This document shows positions 50,726 through 58,990 of a DNA stretch of 64,000 nucleotides, piece after piece. The notes beneath the pieces were generated by a model. That model ran no database searches, was not told the DNA's origin, and saw nothing but the letters and a program-made list of their open reading frames with translations. The translations under genes were made by a program, and so were the position numbers. The first letter of the stretch is position 1. The number at the start of each line of letters is the position of its first letter. This DNA comes from Curtobacterium sp. 'Ferrero' (GTDB taxonomy: Bacteria > Actinomycetota > Actinomycetes > Actinomycetales > Microbacteriaceae): the NCBI RefSeq assembly GCF_002412165.1, contig NZ_NXIA01000006.1, positions 1 through 64,000 on the forward strand, written 5' to 3'.

Positions 50726-52414
50726 TCAGCTCCGGCTGCGCGAGGCCTGGGCCGAGTCCATCGCGAGTTCCTCGGCGTCGAGCGTCACGAGCACACGGCG
50801 CATGACCTCCTCGTCGAGGTTGCCCTTCTCCCGTTCCTCGAGCACGATCTCGCGGCGACGGTCGAGCAGGTCGCGTCGGATGTCCTGCATCTGCGACCCC
50901 CGCAGCCGGGCGGGCAGCCCGCGGTCCTCGGTCTCGTCCTCGAGGGCGTCCTGCCGGAAGGTCTCGGCCGCGCGTTCGAGCCGGGCCTTGAGCCGTGCGA
51001 CGAACAGGTCCGTCGCCTCGGGTCCGTACCGCCCGCCCCACTCCGGGCGCCGCTGCTCGATGAGGTCGATCGCCGCACGGGTGGTCCGTTCGTTGAGCCG
51101 CATCTCGCTGCGGACGTCCTCGATCCCCTCCGACGGGTCCTGCACGCGGAGCGCCCGGATCACGAACGGCAGTGTGAGGCCCTGCAGCAGGAGCGTCCCG
51201 ACCGTCACGATGAACGCGATCACGAAGATGGTGTCCTGCGCGGGGATCTCGACTGGGCTGGCGACGACGGACACGGCGGCCGCGAGCGTCACCACGCCGC
51301 GCATACCCGTCCACGAGATCACGGTGAGCTCCCGCCAGTTCAGCTTCGGCTCGGCCGTGCCGCGGAGCCATCGGAGCGAGGGGTGCCCGCGGGAGACCCG
51401 GACCCGGAGGGGTCGGAGCCACCGGCCGTTGATCCGGTTCCGCACGTACGACTCGAAGACGAACAGCGGTCGGACGACGATGACGACGAGCAGGATCACC
51501 ACGGCCGCGGTCAGGGTCTGGCCCAGGCTGCGGTCGCTGGCGGCGAGCTTCTGCACGACGTCGTTGAGCTGCAGTCCGATGAGTGCGAACACGAAGCCCT
51601 CGAGGATGACGTCGATGCTCGTCCACAGCGGTCGCTCCTGCAGCCGGGTCGCGTAGCCCTCCTTCGGCGAGTTGTAACCGATGTAGAGCCCGGCGGTGAC
51701 GACCGCGATGACGCCGGAGCCCGAGAGGTGCTCGGCCGTGATGTAGGCGACGAACGGCAGCAGGATGCTCATGATCGTCTCGACCACCGGGTCGTTGATG
51801 CGCATGCGGATCCAGTGCACCAGGACGCCGAGCACCCCGCCGACGACGAGCCCGACACCGATCGCGAGCCCGAAGATGCCGAGGTCCTGCCAGATCGTCA
51901 GCGAGGTGCCGGCGATGATGAGCGTGAAGACCCGGACCAGGGTCAGCGAGGCGGCGTCGTTGATCAGGCTCTCGCCCGACAGCACCGTCATCACGCGGCG
52001 GGGGAGGCCGAGCTTCCGACCGATCGCCGCGGCGGAGACGGCGTCCGGCGGGGCCACGATCGCCCCGAGGAGGATCGCCGCCGGCAGCGACATGTCCGGG
52101 ATGAGCAGGTAGGCGACCACCCCGACGACGAGCGCGGTCACGATCACGAGGAAGATGCCGAGCCGGCGGATCTGCTTGATCGACGTGCGGAAGCTCTGCC
52201 ACGAGACGTCGAGCGCTGCCGAGTAGAGCAGCGGCGGCAGGACGACCGTCAGGATGAGCTCGCTGTCGATCTCGATGTGCGGCAGTCCGGGCACGAACGA
52301 GACGGCCAGGGCGACCGCGGTGACGAGCAGCGGGGCGGGGAGGCCCTTGGCGCGGGCGAACCCCGTCACGGCCAGCGAGCCGATCAGCAGGATGAGCAGC
52401 TCGACGGTGTCCAC
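50726..52414 (-). CDS. CPA1-family Na+/H+ antiporter
   Basis: A 562-residue cation/proton antiporter. Twelve or thirteen hydrophobic segments fill the first about 410 residues. GAIVAPPDAVSAAAIG near 117 and SGESLINDAASLTLVR near 145, the latter with the ND ion-binding pair, are diagnostic of NhaP/NHE-type proteins. The C-terminal about 150 residues are soluble, charged and helical, a possible regulatory tail. The GTG start reads MDTVELLILLIGS. It may be co-transcribed with the DUF3533 gene 79 bp downstream. Confidence 0.93.
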   Translation of the reverse strand: MDTVELLILLIGSLAVTGFARAKGLPAPLLVTAVALAVSFVPGLPHIEIDSELILTVVLPPLLYSAALDVSWQSFRTSIKQIRRLGIFLVIVTALVVGVVAYLLIPDMSLPAAILLGAIVAPPDAVSAAAIGRKLGLPRRVMTVLSGESLINDAASLTLVRVFTLIIAGTSLTIWQDLGIFGLAIGVGLVVGGVLGVLVHWIRMRINDPVVETIMSILLPFVAYITAEHLSGSGVIAVVTAGLYIGYNSPKEGYATRLQERPLWTSIDVILEGFVFALIGLQLNDVVQKLAASDRSLGQTLTAAVVILLVVIVVRPLFVFESYVRNRINGRWLRPLRVRVSRGHPSLRWLRGTAEPKLNWRELTVISWTGMRGVVTLAAAVSVVASPVEIPAQDTIFVIAFIVTVGTLLLQGLTLPFVIRALRVQDPSEGIEDVRSEMRLNERTTRAAIDLIEQRRPEWGGRYGPEATDLFVARLKARLERAAETFRQDALEDETEDRGLPARLRGSQMQDIRRDLLDRRREIVLEEREKGNLDEEVMRRVLVTLDAEELAMDSAQASRSRS

Positions 52415-52462
52415 ACCGCCATCTTCTCATCGAGATGGTTCGTTTCCTGAACGGATCGACAG

Positions 52463-52484
52463 GTCACGTGAACGTCGGGTGAAC
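52463..52484 (-). promoter_or_regulatory. Candidate PHO box upstream of the PiT transporter
   Basis: Read on the minus strand, GTTCACCCGAC and GTTCACGTGAC are two adjacent 11-bp direct-repeat units, the layout and core (GTTCAC) of the PhoP-binding PHO box known from Streptomyces. They end about 32 bp before the putative -10 of the phosphate transporter. Confidence 0.5.
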
Positions 52485-52529
52485 GGCAGGGTTTGTGCTC
52501 GGGCCGACAGCCTGGGACACTTTCCCGCG

Positions 52530-53786
52530 GTGGACATCACACTCATAGTCGTCCTGGTCATCGCGTTGGCCCTCTTCTTCGACTTCACAAACGGTTTTCA
52601 CGACACCGCCAACGCGATGGCGACCCCGATCGCGACCGGCGCCATGAAGCCCAAGGTCGCGGTCACCGTCGCAGCGGTGCTCAACCTGATCGGTGCGTTC
52701 CTCAGCACCGCCGTCGCGACCTCGATCTCGCACGGGCTCATCAACGAGGGCCCCGGCGGCGTCGCGATCAGCCCCGAGATGATCTTCGCCGGGCTCATCG
52801 GCGCGGTCGTGTGGAACATGATCACGTGGCTGCGCGGCCTGCCGTCGTCGTCGTCGCACGCCCTGTTCGGCGGGCTGATCGGGGCCGCGATCGTGGGGGC
52901 CGGCTTCGGGTCGGTCAACTACCTCGCGCTCATGACCGTCGTGATCATCCCGGCCGTGCTGTCGCCGGTCATCGCGGCGCTCGTGTCCTTCCTGTCGACG
53001 CGCATCGCGTACCGGATCACGCGACGCCCGGTCTTCCCGAACGAGCGGGGCGGCTTCCGCTTCGGCCAGATCTTCACGAGCTCGATGGTGTCGCTCGCGC
53101 ACGGCACGAACGACGCGCAGAAGACGATGGGCGTCATCACCCTGACGCTCATCGCCTCCGGGGCGCAGTCCGCCGACTCCGGCGTGCAGTTCTGGGTGAT
53201 CGTCGCCTGCGCCCTCGCCATCGCCCTCGGCACGTACACCGGTGGCTGGCGGATCATCCGCACGCTCGGCTCTGGCATCACCGAGATCCGGGCGACCCAG
53301 GGCTTCGCGGCCGAGGCCTCGACCGCCGCCACGATCCTGGCGTCGAGCCACCTCGGCTTCGCGCTGTCGACCACGCAGGTCTCGTCCGGCTCGATCATCG
53401 GAGCCGGTCTCGGTCGCCGCGGCTCGAAGATCCAGTGGTCGACCGCCGGCAAGATCGTGATCGCCTGGTTCATCACCCTGCCCGCCGCCGCCGCGGTCGG
53501 CGCGGTGGCCTCGGGCATCGCGCGCATCGGCGTCATCGGGCTCGTGATCGACGCCGTCATCGGTGCCGCCGTGATCCTCGGCCTGTACCTCTGGTCGCTC
53601 CGGAAGCCCCACGACCAGGCCGCCGCGATCGAGGTCGACGTCGCCGCGAACGCCGTCCTCACCCGGAAGGAGCGCCGCGACATGCAGCGCAAGAAGCGCC
53701 GCGAGGTCGTCTCGGCCCGCCGCGCGGAACTGAGCCGGGAGCGCACGCTCCGCCGCATGGCCGCACGCAAGGGAGGACGTCGCTGA
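52530..53786 (+). CDS. PiT-family inorganic phosphate transporter
   Basis: A 418-residue low-affinity, proton-coupled phosphate permease. Two repeated PiT signatures are present: GFHDTANAMATPIATGAM near 17 and SLAHGTNDAQKTMGVI near 189, each with the conserved D/N phosphate-site residues. About ten membrane segments are followed by a basic C-terminal tail (KERRDMQRKKRREVVSARRAELSRER). GTG 52530 begins VDITLIVVLVIALALFFDFTN; GACACT at 52516-52521 lies 9 nt before it. A small membrane protein overlaps its stop by one base. Confidence 0.93.
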   Translation: MDITLIVVLVIALALFFDFTNGFHDTANAMATPIATGAMKPKVAVTVAAVLNLIGAFLSTAVATSISHGLINEGPGGVAISPEMIFAGLIGAVVWNMITWLRGLPSSSSHALFGGLIGAAIVGAGFGSVNYLALMTVVIIPAVLSPVIAALVSFLSTRIAYRITRRPVFPNERGGFRFGQIFTSSMVSLAHGTNDAQKTMGVITLTLIASGAQSADSGVQFWVIVACALAIALGTYTGGWRIIRTLGSGITEIRATQGFAAEASTAATILASSHLGFALSTTQVSSGSIIGAGLGRRGSKIQWSTAGKIVIAWFITLPAAAAVGAVASGIARIGVIGLVIDAVIGAAVILGLYLWSLRKPHDQAAAIEVDVAANAVLTRKERRDMQRKKRREVVSARRAELSRERTLRRMAARKGGRR

Positions 53787-54082
53787 TGGGCATCGACTGG
53801 CTCGCGTTCGTCGCGGTCGCACTCGTCTCCGTGGTCGCGGCGTGCTTCGTCGTGACGGTCTACTCGATCGGCCTGCGCTTCTGGAGCGCCGCCGACACCC
53901 GCGCCGGCAAGTACAGCGTGAAGGACGACGGCACCGTGGGTCCGGCGACGGCCGGGTTCCCGCTGCCCGGGTCCACCCCGCCCGCGGTGCGCGGGTTCCG
54001 CGCGCTCGCCGTCCTGTGCTTCGCCGTGAGCGGCGCGGCCGTGCTCTACGGCGTCTACCTCATCGTCCCGCAGTTCCACTGA
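53786..54082 (+). CDS. Small membrane protein linked to the PiT transporter
   Basis: A 98-residue protein with hydrophobic segments at each end (WLAFVAVALVSVVAACFVVTVYSIGLRF and RALAVLCFAVSGAAVLYGVYLIV) and a polar loop with ADTRAGKYSVKDDGTVG. Function unknown; the TGATG overlap with the transporter suggests coupled expression and possibly a partner or stability role, which is inference. Confidence 0.75.
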   Translation: MGIDWLAFVAVALVSVVAACFVVTVYSIGLRFWSAADTRAGKYSVKDDGTVGPATAGFPLPGSTPPAVRGFRALAVLCFAVSGAAVLYGVYLIVPQFH

Positions 54083-54133
54083 TTCCACCGCGGACTGCGC
54101 CCCGCTCACCGCGCGCCGCGGGTTGTGCGCCGC

Positions 54134-54175
54134 GCGCCGCTGGCCGCGCGCCGCTGGCTGCGCGCCGCTGGCTGC
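54134..54175 (+). repeat. 14-bp tandem repeat, three units
   Basis: GCGCCGCTGGCCGC followed by two copies of GCGCCGCTGGCTGC, 51 bp after the stop of the small membrane protein. Confidence 0.8.
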
Positions 54176-54214
54176 GCACCGCGCGTTCCGCGCTGCCCGT
54201 CGTGCGCGACGGGT

Positions 54215-54274
54215 CCACGTGACGGACGGGAGGCACCGTGCCAGCCGGCACCGTGCCTCCCGTCCGTCACGTGG
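54215..54274. repeat. GGACGGGAGGCRC-family palindrome, longest copy
   Basis: Arms at 54215-54242 and 54247-54274 pair over 28 positions with one C-C mismatch and a four-base loop. The arm reads CCACGTGACGGACGGGAGGC and then ACCGTGCC. It lies between the PiT operon and aspA, where it can end transcription; it is the best-preserved member of the family. Confidence 0.9.
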
Positions 54275-54335
54275 TGACCACCGCACGCCGACACGCGACT
54301 CCGCCGGACAGCAGGACCGGCCGGACGGTTCGGAC

Positions 54336-54341
54336 TAGCCT
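54336..54341 (+). promoter_or_regulatory. -10 of a leaderless aspA mRNA
   Basis: TAGCCT with its last base 7 nt before the GTG at 54348. Confidence 0.6.
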
Positions 54342-54347
54342 GACGGG

Positions 54348-55820
54348 GTGAGCAACGACGCACCACGACCCACCCGTACCGAGACCGACTCCCTGGGCAG
54401 CCGCGAGGTCCCCGTCGACGCGTACTGGGGCATCAACACCCTCCGCGCGCTGGAGAACTTCCCGATCACCTCCGTGCCGATCGCGGTCTACCCGGACCTC
54501 GTCGAGGCCCTCGCCACCGTGAAGCAGGCCGCGGCCCGGGCGAACAAGGCGATCGGGGTGCTCGACGGCGAGCGAGCCGACGCCATCGACGCCGCTGCCC
54601 AGGAGGTCCGGGACGGCCGGCTCCGCGACCAGTTCGTGGTGGACATCGTCCAGGGCGGCGCGGGCACGAGCACGAACATGAACACCAACGAGGTGCTCGC
54701 GAACCGCGCCCTCGAGCTGCTCGGACGCGAGAAGGGCGACTACGCCTTCCTGCACCCGATCGACCACGTCAACCGCAGCCAGTCGACCAACGACACCTAC
54801 CCGACGAGCATCAAGCTCGCGATGATCCTCGGCGTGCAGCGCCTGATCGGACAGCTCGAGCAGCTGTCCGACGCGTTCGCCGAGCGTGGGCGCGCGTTCG
54901 CCGACGTGCTCAAGATCGGCCGGACGCAGCTGCAGGACGCGGTGCCCATGACGCTCGGGCAGGAGTTCACCGGCTTCGCCCACACCATCCAGGAGGACGT
55001 GCTCCTGCTGTCGAAGGTGACGCCGCTCCTCGCCGAGACGAACCTCGGCGCGACGGCCATCGGGACGGGCATCACGGCCGACCCGCTGTACCGCGACGAG
55101 GTCCGGAGGCAGCTGCAGATCGCGTCCGGGCTCGACATCGTCACCGCTCCCGACCTCATCGAGGCGACGAGCGACGCCGGTGCGTTCATGACGCTGTCCG
55201 GCACGGTGAAGCGCAGCGCGGCGAAGCTCTCGAAGATCTGCAACGACCTGCGGCTGCTCGCGTCCGGACCGCAGGCAGGACTCGGCGAGATCACGCTGCC
55301 GGCCCGGCAGGCGGGTTCGTCGATCATGCCGGGCAAGGTCAACCCGGTGATCCCCGAGGTCGTGAACCAGATCGCGTTCGCGGTCGTCGGGGCGGACACC
55401 ACGGTGACGATGGCGGCCGAGGGCGGGCAGCTGCAGCTCAACGCGTTCGAGCCGATCATCGCGCACTCGATCATGCAGTCGCTGCAGTGGATGGCGAACG
55501 GCTGCCAGACCCTGCGCGAGCACTGCGTCGTCGGCATCGAGGCGAACGAGGCCAAGCTCGCGGCCCAGGTGGACACGAACGTCGGTGTGGTCACGGCGCT
55601 GACGCCCTACATCGGCTACGCGGCCGCGGCGTCGATCGCGCACACGGCCCTGACGACGTCGACGCCCATCGCGACCCTCGTGACGGCTGCCGGCCTGATG
55701 GAGGCGGACCAGGTGCAGCGGGTCCTCTCGCCGGCACGGCTCTCCGGGATCGAGCTGGCGACGGGAGCGATCCCGGTGGTCACCGAGGAGATGCTCGACC
55801 AGGCCGCGCGCGAGCGCTGA
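54348..55820 (+). CDS. aspA: Aspartate ammonia-lyase
   Basis: Converts aspartate to fumarate and ammonia. The 490-residue protein is of the fumarase/aspartase fold. SREVPVDAYWGINTLRALENF is the aspartase-type opening, GGAGTSTNMNTNEV near 103 and STNDTYPTS near 146 are substrate-binding blocks, and GSSIMPGKVNPVIPE near 323 is the signature with the mobile catalytic Ser. Fumarase C shares most of these; the N-terminal GREVPVDAYWG pattern favours aspartase. The GTG start is supported by the leaderless -10. Confidence 0.93.
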   Translation: MSNDAPRPTRTETDSLGSREVPVDAYWGINTLRALENFPITSVPIAVYPDLVEALATVKQAAARANKAIGVLDGERADAIDAAAQEVRDGRLRDQFVVDIVQGGAGTSTNMNTNEVLANRALELLGREKGDYAFLHPIDHVNRSQSTNDTYPTSIKLAMILGVQRLIGQLEQLSDAFAERGRAFADVLKIGRTQLQDAVPMTLGQEFTGFAHTIQEDVLLLSKVTPLLAETNLGATAIGTGITADPLYRDEVRRQLQIASGLDIVTAPDLIEATSDAGAFMTLSGTVKRSAAKLSKICNDLRLLASGPQAGLGEITLPARQAGSSIMPGKVNPVIPEVVNQIAFAVVGADTTVTMAAEGGQLQLNAFEPIIAHSIMQSLQWMANGCQTLREHCVVGIEANEAKLAAQVDTNVGVVTALTPYIGYAAAASIAHTALTTSTPIATLVTAAGLMEADQVQRVLSPARLSGIELATGAIPVVTEEMLDQAARER

Positions 55821-55832
55821 GACCGTGCGTCA

Positions 55833-55864
55833 GGACCCCCCCGGTGCCACTACGGCATCGGGGG
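55833..55864. terminator. Hairpin between convergent aspA and yihY-like genes
   Basis: A CCCCCCGGTGCC arm and a GGCATCGGGGG arm pair with a small bulge and a five-base loop. The second arm overlaps the last codons of the minus-strand gene. Confidence 0.6.
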
Positions 55865-56929
55865 TTCGCTGACCTGGACCTTGCCCGCGAGGTCACGCAG
55901 GTGCGCCTCCTTCGCCGACTCGTCGTCGTCCCGGGGGAGCTGCGCGGCCTCGACGCGGACCTGGTGTGCGGTGGCGATGTCGGCGTCCCGCCACCGGGCG
56001 AGCGTGAAGTTGCGCGTCACGTCGCGCAGCGGGAGCCGGATGGTCTCGTCGGCCTCGATCCCGGCCAGGAGCTGGCGCATCCGGATCACCTCGGAGTCGA
56101 GCTCACCGCCCACCACGAGCACGAAGTTCGAGATGTACAGGTAGACGAGGAGCAGGATCGCGCCGCCGAGCCACCCGTACGCCCGGTTGCTCCCGCCGAC
56201 GGTCTCGACGTAGACGGCGAAGCCGAAGGTCGCGATGGCCCAGGTCACGATGGCGAACGCGGCACCGGCCGACACCCACCGGAGCTGCGGCGTCCGCACG
56301 TTCGGCGTCGCGTAGTACAGCACCGCGACCATCACGACGAGGTCCGCCGCCAGCACGGGCCACTTCGCCGTGTTCCACAGCAGGGTCACCCACGACGGCC
56401 ACCCGAGCTGGTCGACGATCGCGGTCGCCACGGTCGGCGTGCCGAGCAGGATGAGGATCGCGATCGCGCCACCGACCATGACGAGCAGCGTGACGAGGAG
56501 CATCATGCTGCGGAACTTCCAGATGCGCCGACCCTCCTCGACCTCGTAGGCGGTGTTCATCGCCCGCCCGAACGCGGTCGCGTAGCCGGACAGCGACCAC
56601 AGCGTCAGCACGACCCCGGTCGCGAAGCCGAGCCACGGGTTGTCGAGCGAGAGCAGCTGCCGGAGCGGCTGCTCCAGGTGCTGCGCGGTCTCCGGCCGCA
56701 CGATGAACCCGAGGACCTGGATGATGTCCTCGAGCCCGTCGCCCGATCGGTCCACGATCGCCAGGGCGGAGACCACCGCGAGGGCCGTCGGGAACACCGT
56801 CAGCGTGGCGAAGAACGTCAGGGATGCCGCGGCGTCCACGACCCGGTGCCGGATCACCGAGTGGTAGGTACGACGGACCACCGCGCGGACCCCGGTCCGC
56901 TGGACGGCGCGTGCGTCGCGTTCCGGCAT
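55850..56929 (-). CDS. YihY/virulence factor BrkB family membrane protein
   Basis: A 359-residue inner-membrane protein with six hydrophobic segments between about 30 and 275. SLTFFATLTVFPTALAVVSAL near 36 and GWLGGAILLLVYLYISNFVLVVGGELDS near 248 are YihY-family landmarks. The last about 80 residues are soluble. Function is unresolved for the family. ATG 56929 lies 8 nt after TAGTTT, hence probably leaderless; the longer upstream frame crosses the repeat region and is rejected. Confidence 0.9.
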   Translation of the reverse strand: MPERDARAVQRTGVRAVVRRTYHSVIRHRVVDAAASLTFFATLTVFPTALAVVSALAIVDRSGDGLEDIIQVLGFIVRPETAQHLEQPLRQLLSLDNPWLGFATGVVLTLWSLSGYATAFGRAMNTAYEVEEGRRIWKFRSMMLLVTLLVMVGGAIAILILLGTPTVATAIVDQLGWPSWVTLLWNTAKWPVLAADLVVMVAVLYYATPNVRTPQLRWVSAGAAFAIVTWAIATFGFAVYVETVGGSNRAYGWLGGAILLLVYLYISNFVLVVGGELDSEVIRMRQLLAGIEADETIRLPLRDVTRNFTLARWRDADIATAHQVRVEAAQLPRDDDESAKEAHLRDLAGKVQVSEPPMP

Positions 56930-56936
56930 GCGTACG

Positions 56937-56942
56937 AAACTA
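56937..56942 (-). promoter_or_regulatory. -10 of a leaderless yihY-like mRNA
   Basis: TAGTTT on the minus strand, last base 8 nt before the ATG. The palindrome at 56951-56994 occupies the place of a -35. Confidence 0.5.
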
Positions 56943-56950
56943 CCTGGATC

Positions 56951-56994
56951 CGGACGGGAGGCACGGGGCGGGCCCGCGCCGCGCCTCCCGTCCG
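56951..56994. repeat. GGACGGGAGGCRC-family palindrome
   Basis: CGGACGGGAGGCAC (56951-56964) and GCGCCTCCCGTCCG (56981-56994), inverted arms with one mismatch and a GC-rich loop. It is downstream of the MFS gene and directly upstream of the yihY-like -10. Confidence 0.8.
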
Positions 56995-57056
56995 TCGGGT
57001 GGTCGCGACGACGTCGCGGAAGCGACACATTGGTGGGACCCCCTTCGAAACGCCCA

Positions 57057-57109
57057 CGCGAAAGCGACAGTTTCGTGGTTCCGCAGGCGTGCGAACTGTC
57101 GCTTTCGCG
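57057..57109. repeat. 16-bp perfect inverted repeat with CGCGRAAGCGACA units
   Basis: CGCGAAAGCGACAGTT (57057-57072) and AACTGTCGCTTTCGCG (57094-57109). CGCGGAAGCGACA also occurs in direct orientation at 57015-57027 and, as CGCGGAAGCGACC, at 57106-57118. It lies 23 bp past the end of the minus-strand MFS gene, so a terminator role is possible. Confidence 0.85.
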
Positions 57110-57131
57110 GAAGCGACCGACCTCCCCGCGG

Positions 57132-58448
57132 CTAGTTCGCGTGCGGGTCGAGCGCGTCGTACCGGCGGAACGACGGCACGAGCCGGAGCAGCAGCGCGAC
57201 GAGCCCGATGATGAGCACGCCCCCGATGATCGGCGGGTACGCGATGCCCGCCGCCACGACGAGCCCGGCGTACAGATCACCCACGCGCGGGCCGCCCGTG
57301 ACCACCACGATGAAGATGCCCTGCAGCCGCCCCCGCATCCCGTCCGGTGCCGCCGCCTGCAGGATCGTGTTCCGGAACACCGAGCTGACGTTGTCCGCGC
57401 CGCCCGCCGCCGCCAGGAACAGCGCCGCGAGCCCGAGCGCCGGCAGGATCCCGGCGTCGAAGCGCTCGCCGGAGCGCCCGCCGAGCAGGTGCGCGACCGC
57501 GATCACGACACCGAACGCCGCGATCGCCCCGCCATAGGCCGTGATCGCCCAGCCGACGGCCTCGCCCTGCCGCCGCACGTGGCCGAGCGGACCGGAGAAC
57601 ACGCTCGACAGCAGGGCACCGATCGCGTACGCGGCCGTCAGGGTGCCGACCGTGATCGACCCGCCGCCGATCACGAGCGCACCGATCGCCGGGAACAGCA
57701 CGCGCGGCTGCCCGAACGTCATCGCGACGATGTCGAGCACGAACGTCATGGTGATGTTGCGCGACCGCCGGAGGAACCGCGCGCCCTCCACGAGCGAGCT
57801 CAGCCCCGGGCGGAGGGCGTCGTGCTCGGCGGCCATCCGCGGCAGCGTGAACACCCCGAGGAACGCGAACGTGAACAGCACCACGTCGATCGTGTACGTC
57901 GGGGCGAAGCCGACGCCCGCGATGAGCACGCCGGCGATCGCCGGACCGATCGTGACCTGGAACCCGGACGCGATGCCGCCGAGGGCGCTCGCCGCGGGGA
58001 GCAGGTCCGTCCCGACGAGCCGCGGCACGATCGCCGACCGGGAGGCGTTGCTCACCGTCGCCGCGACGGCGTTCACCGTGGCGAGCACGTACAGCAGCGC
58101 GACGCTGTGCAGCCCGAGCCAGGCGTGCGTGGCGATGAGGGCGACCGCGGCCCAGGCGACGACCGCCGAGACGAGGGCGACGAGTCGCCGGTCGAACGCG
58201 TCCGCGAGCATCCCGCCGTACAGGCCCGCGACGATCATCGGCACCAGGGCGATCACCCCGACGAGTGCCACGGCGAAGGTCGAGTGGGTGATCTCGTAGA
58301 CCTCGAGGCCGACCGCGACGGTGGTCATCTGCGTGCCGATGCCCGCGATCGCCGTGCCCGCCCAGAGCCGCGCGAACGCGGGGGAGCGGCGGAGCGGGGT
58401 GAGGTCGGCGAGTAGGCGGCGGCGCGGAGTGGTGTCGGATCGTGTCAC
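57132..58448 (-). CDS. MFS transporter, multidrug/siderophore exporter type
   Basis: A 438-residue major facilitator with about eleven or twelve membrane segments. RLWAGTAIAGIGTQMTTVAVGLEVYEIT at the start and GGMLADAFDRRLVALVSAV (the G-x-x-x-D-x-x-x-R-R loop A motif) near 75 are characteristic of EntS-like exporters. No binding cassette or siderophore genes are near, so the substrate is open. GTG 58448 is taken as start since the 27 upstream residues are Pro/Arg-rich and unconserved; CAGAAT about 9 nt upstream is a weak -10. Confidence 0.87.
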   Translation of the reverse strand: MTRSDTTPRRRLLADLTPLRRSPAFARLWAGTAIAGIGTQMTTVAVGLEVYEITHSTFAVALVGVIALVPMIVAGLYGGMLADAFDRRLVALVSAVVAWAAVALIATHAWLGLHSVALLYVLATVNAVAATVSNASRSAIVPRLVGTDLLPAASALGGIASGFQVTIGPAIAGVLIAGVGFAPTYTIDVVLFTFAFLGVFTLPRMAAEHDALRPGLSSLVEGARFLRRSRNITMTFVLDIVAMTFGQPRVLFPAIGALVIGGGSITVGTLTAAYAIGALLSSVFSGPLGHVRRQGEAVGWAITAYGGAIAAFGVVIAVAHLLGGRSGERFDAGILPALGLAALFLAAAGGADNVSSVFRNTILQAAAPDGMRGRLQGIFIVVVTGGPRVGDLYAGLVVAAGIAYPPIIGGVLIIGLVALLLRLVPSFRRYDALDPHAN

Positions 58449-58618
58449 GGTGGAACCATTCTGGTGCAGCCGGGGTGCCCGCGGGTGGTCCGGTGGCGCG
58501 GGCGGGCGGAATGCGCGCCGATCGTCCACGTGGCGCTGCCGGAACCGCCCGTTCGCGGGCAGCGAGACACCCGCGCGGCCCGGGATCGCCCAGTGACCGA
58601 CCTGGTTGACTGACGGGC

Positions 58619-58990
58619 ATGACTGACCTCAACAGCAAGCCCGAGTTCGACGCCCCCGAGGGCCCGGCCCCCACCGAGCTCGTGATCACCGACATCGTCG
58701 AGGGTTCCGGCGACGAGGCCACGGCCGGCTCGACCGTCAAGGTCCACTACGCCGGTGTCGAGTACGAGTCGGGCGAGGAGTTCGACAGCTCCTGGAACCG
58801 CGGCGAGCCGATCGACTTCCCGCTCGCGGCGCTCGTCCGCGGCTGGCAGGAGGGCATCCCCGGCATGAAGGTCGGCGGTCGCCGCAAGCTCGTCGTCCCG
58901 CCGGAGCTCGCCTACGGCCCGGCCGGCGGCGGACACTTCCTCTCCGGCAAGACCCTCATCTTCGTCATCGACCTGCTCGGGGTCCGCTGA
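58619..58990 (+). CDS. FKBP-type peptidyl-prolyl isomerase
   Basis: A 123-residue cytoplasmic prolyl isomerase. VHYAGVEYESGEEFDSSWNRGEPIDFPL and GWQEGIPGMKVGGRRKLVVPPELAYG are the two FKBP core blocks, and GKTLIFVIDLLGV is the closing strand. Aromatic pocket residues Y, F, W and F are in place, so activity is expected. No signal peptide. TTGACT ends 8 nt before the ATG, in the position where other genes here have TAnnnT. The stop overlaps the reductase start (TGATG). Confidence 0.95.
   Translation: MTDLNSKPEFDAPEGPAPTELVITDIVEGSGDEATAGSTVKVHYAGVEYESGEEFDSSWNRGEPIDFPLAALVRGWQEGIPGMKVGGRRKLVVPPELAYGPAGGGHFLSGKTLIFVIDLLGVR

Noticed and set aside
53842..54222. Open frame running from the small membrane protein gene into the 14-bp repeats
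   Set aside because: It is a shifted frame of the gene at 53786 followed by repeat-derived Arg/Ala codons.
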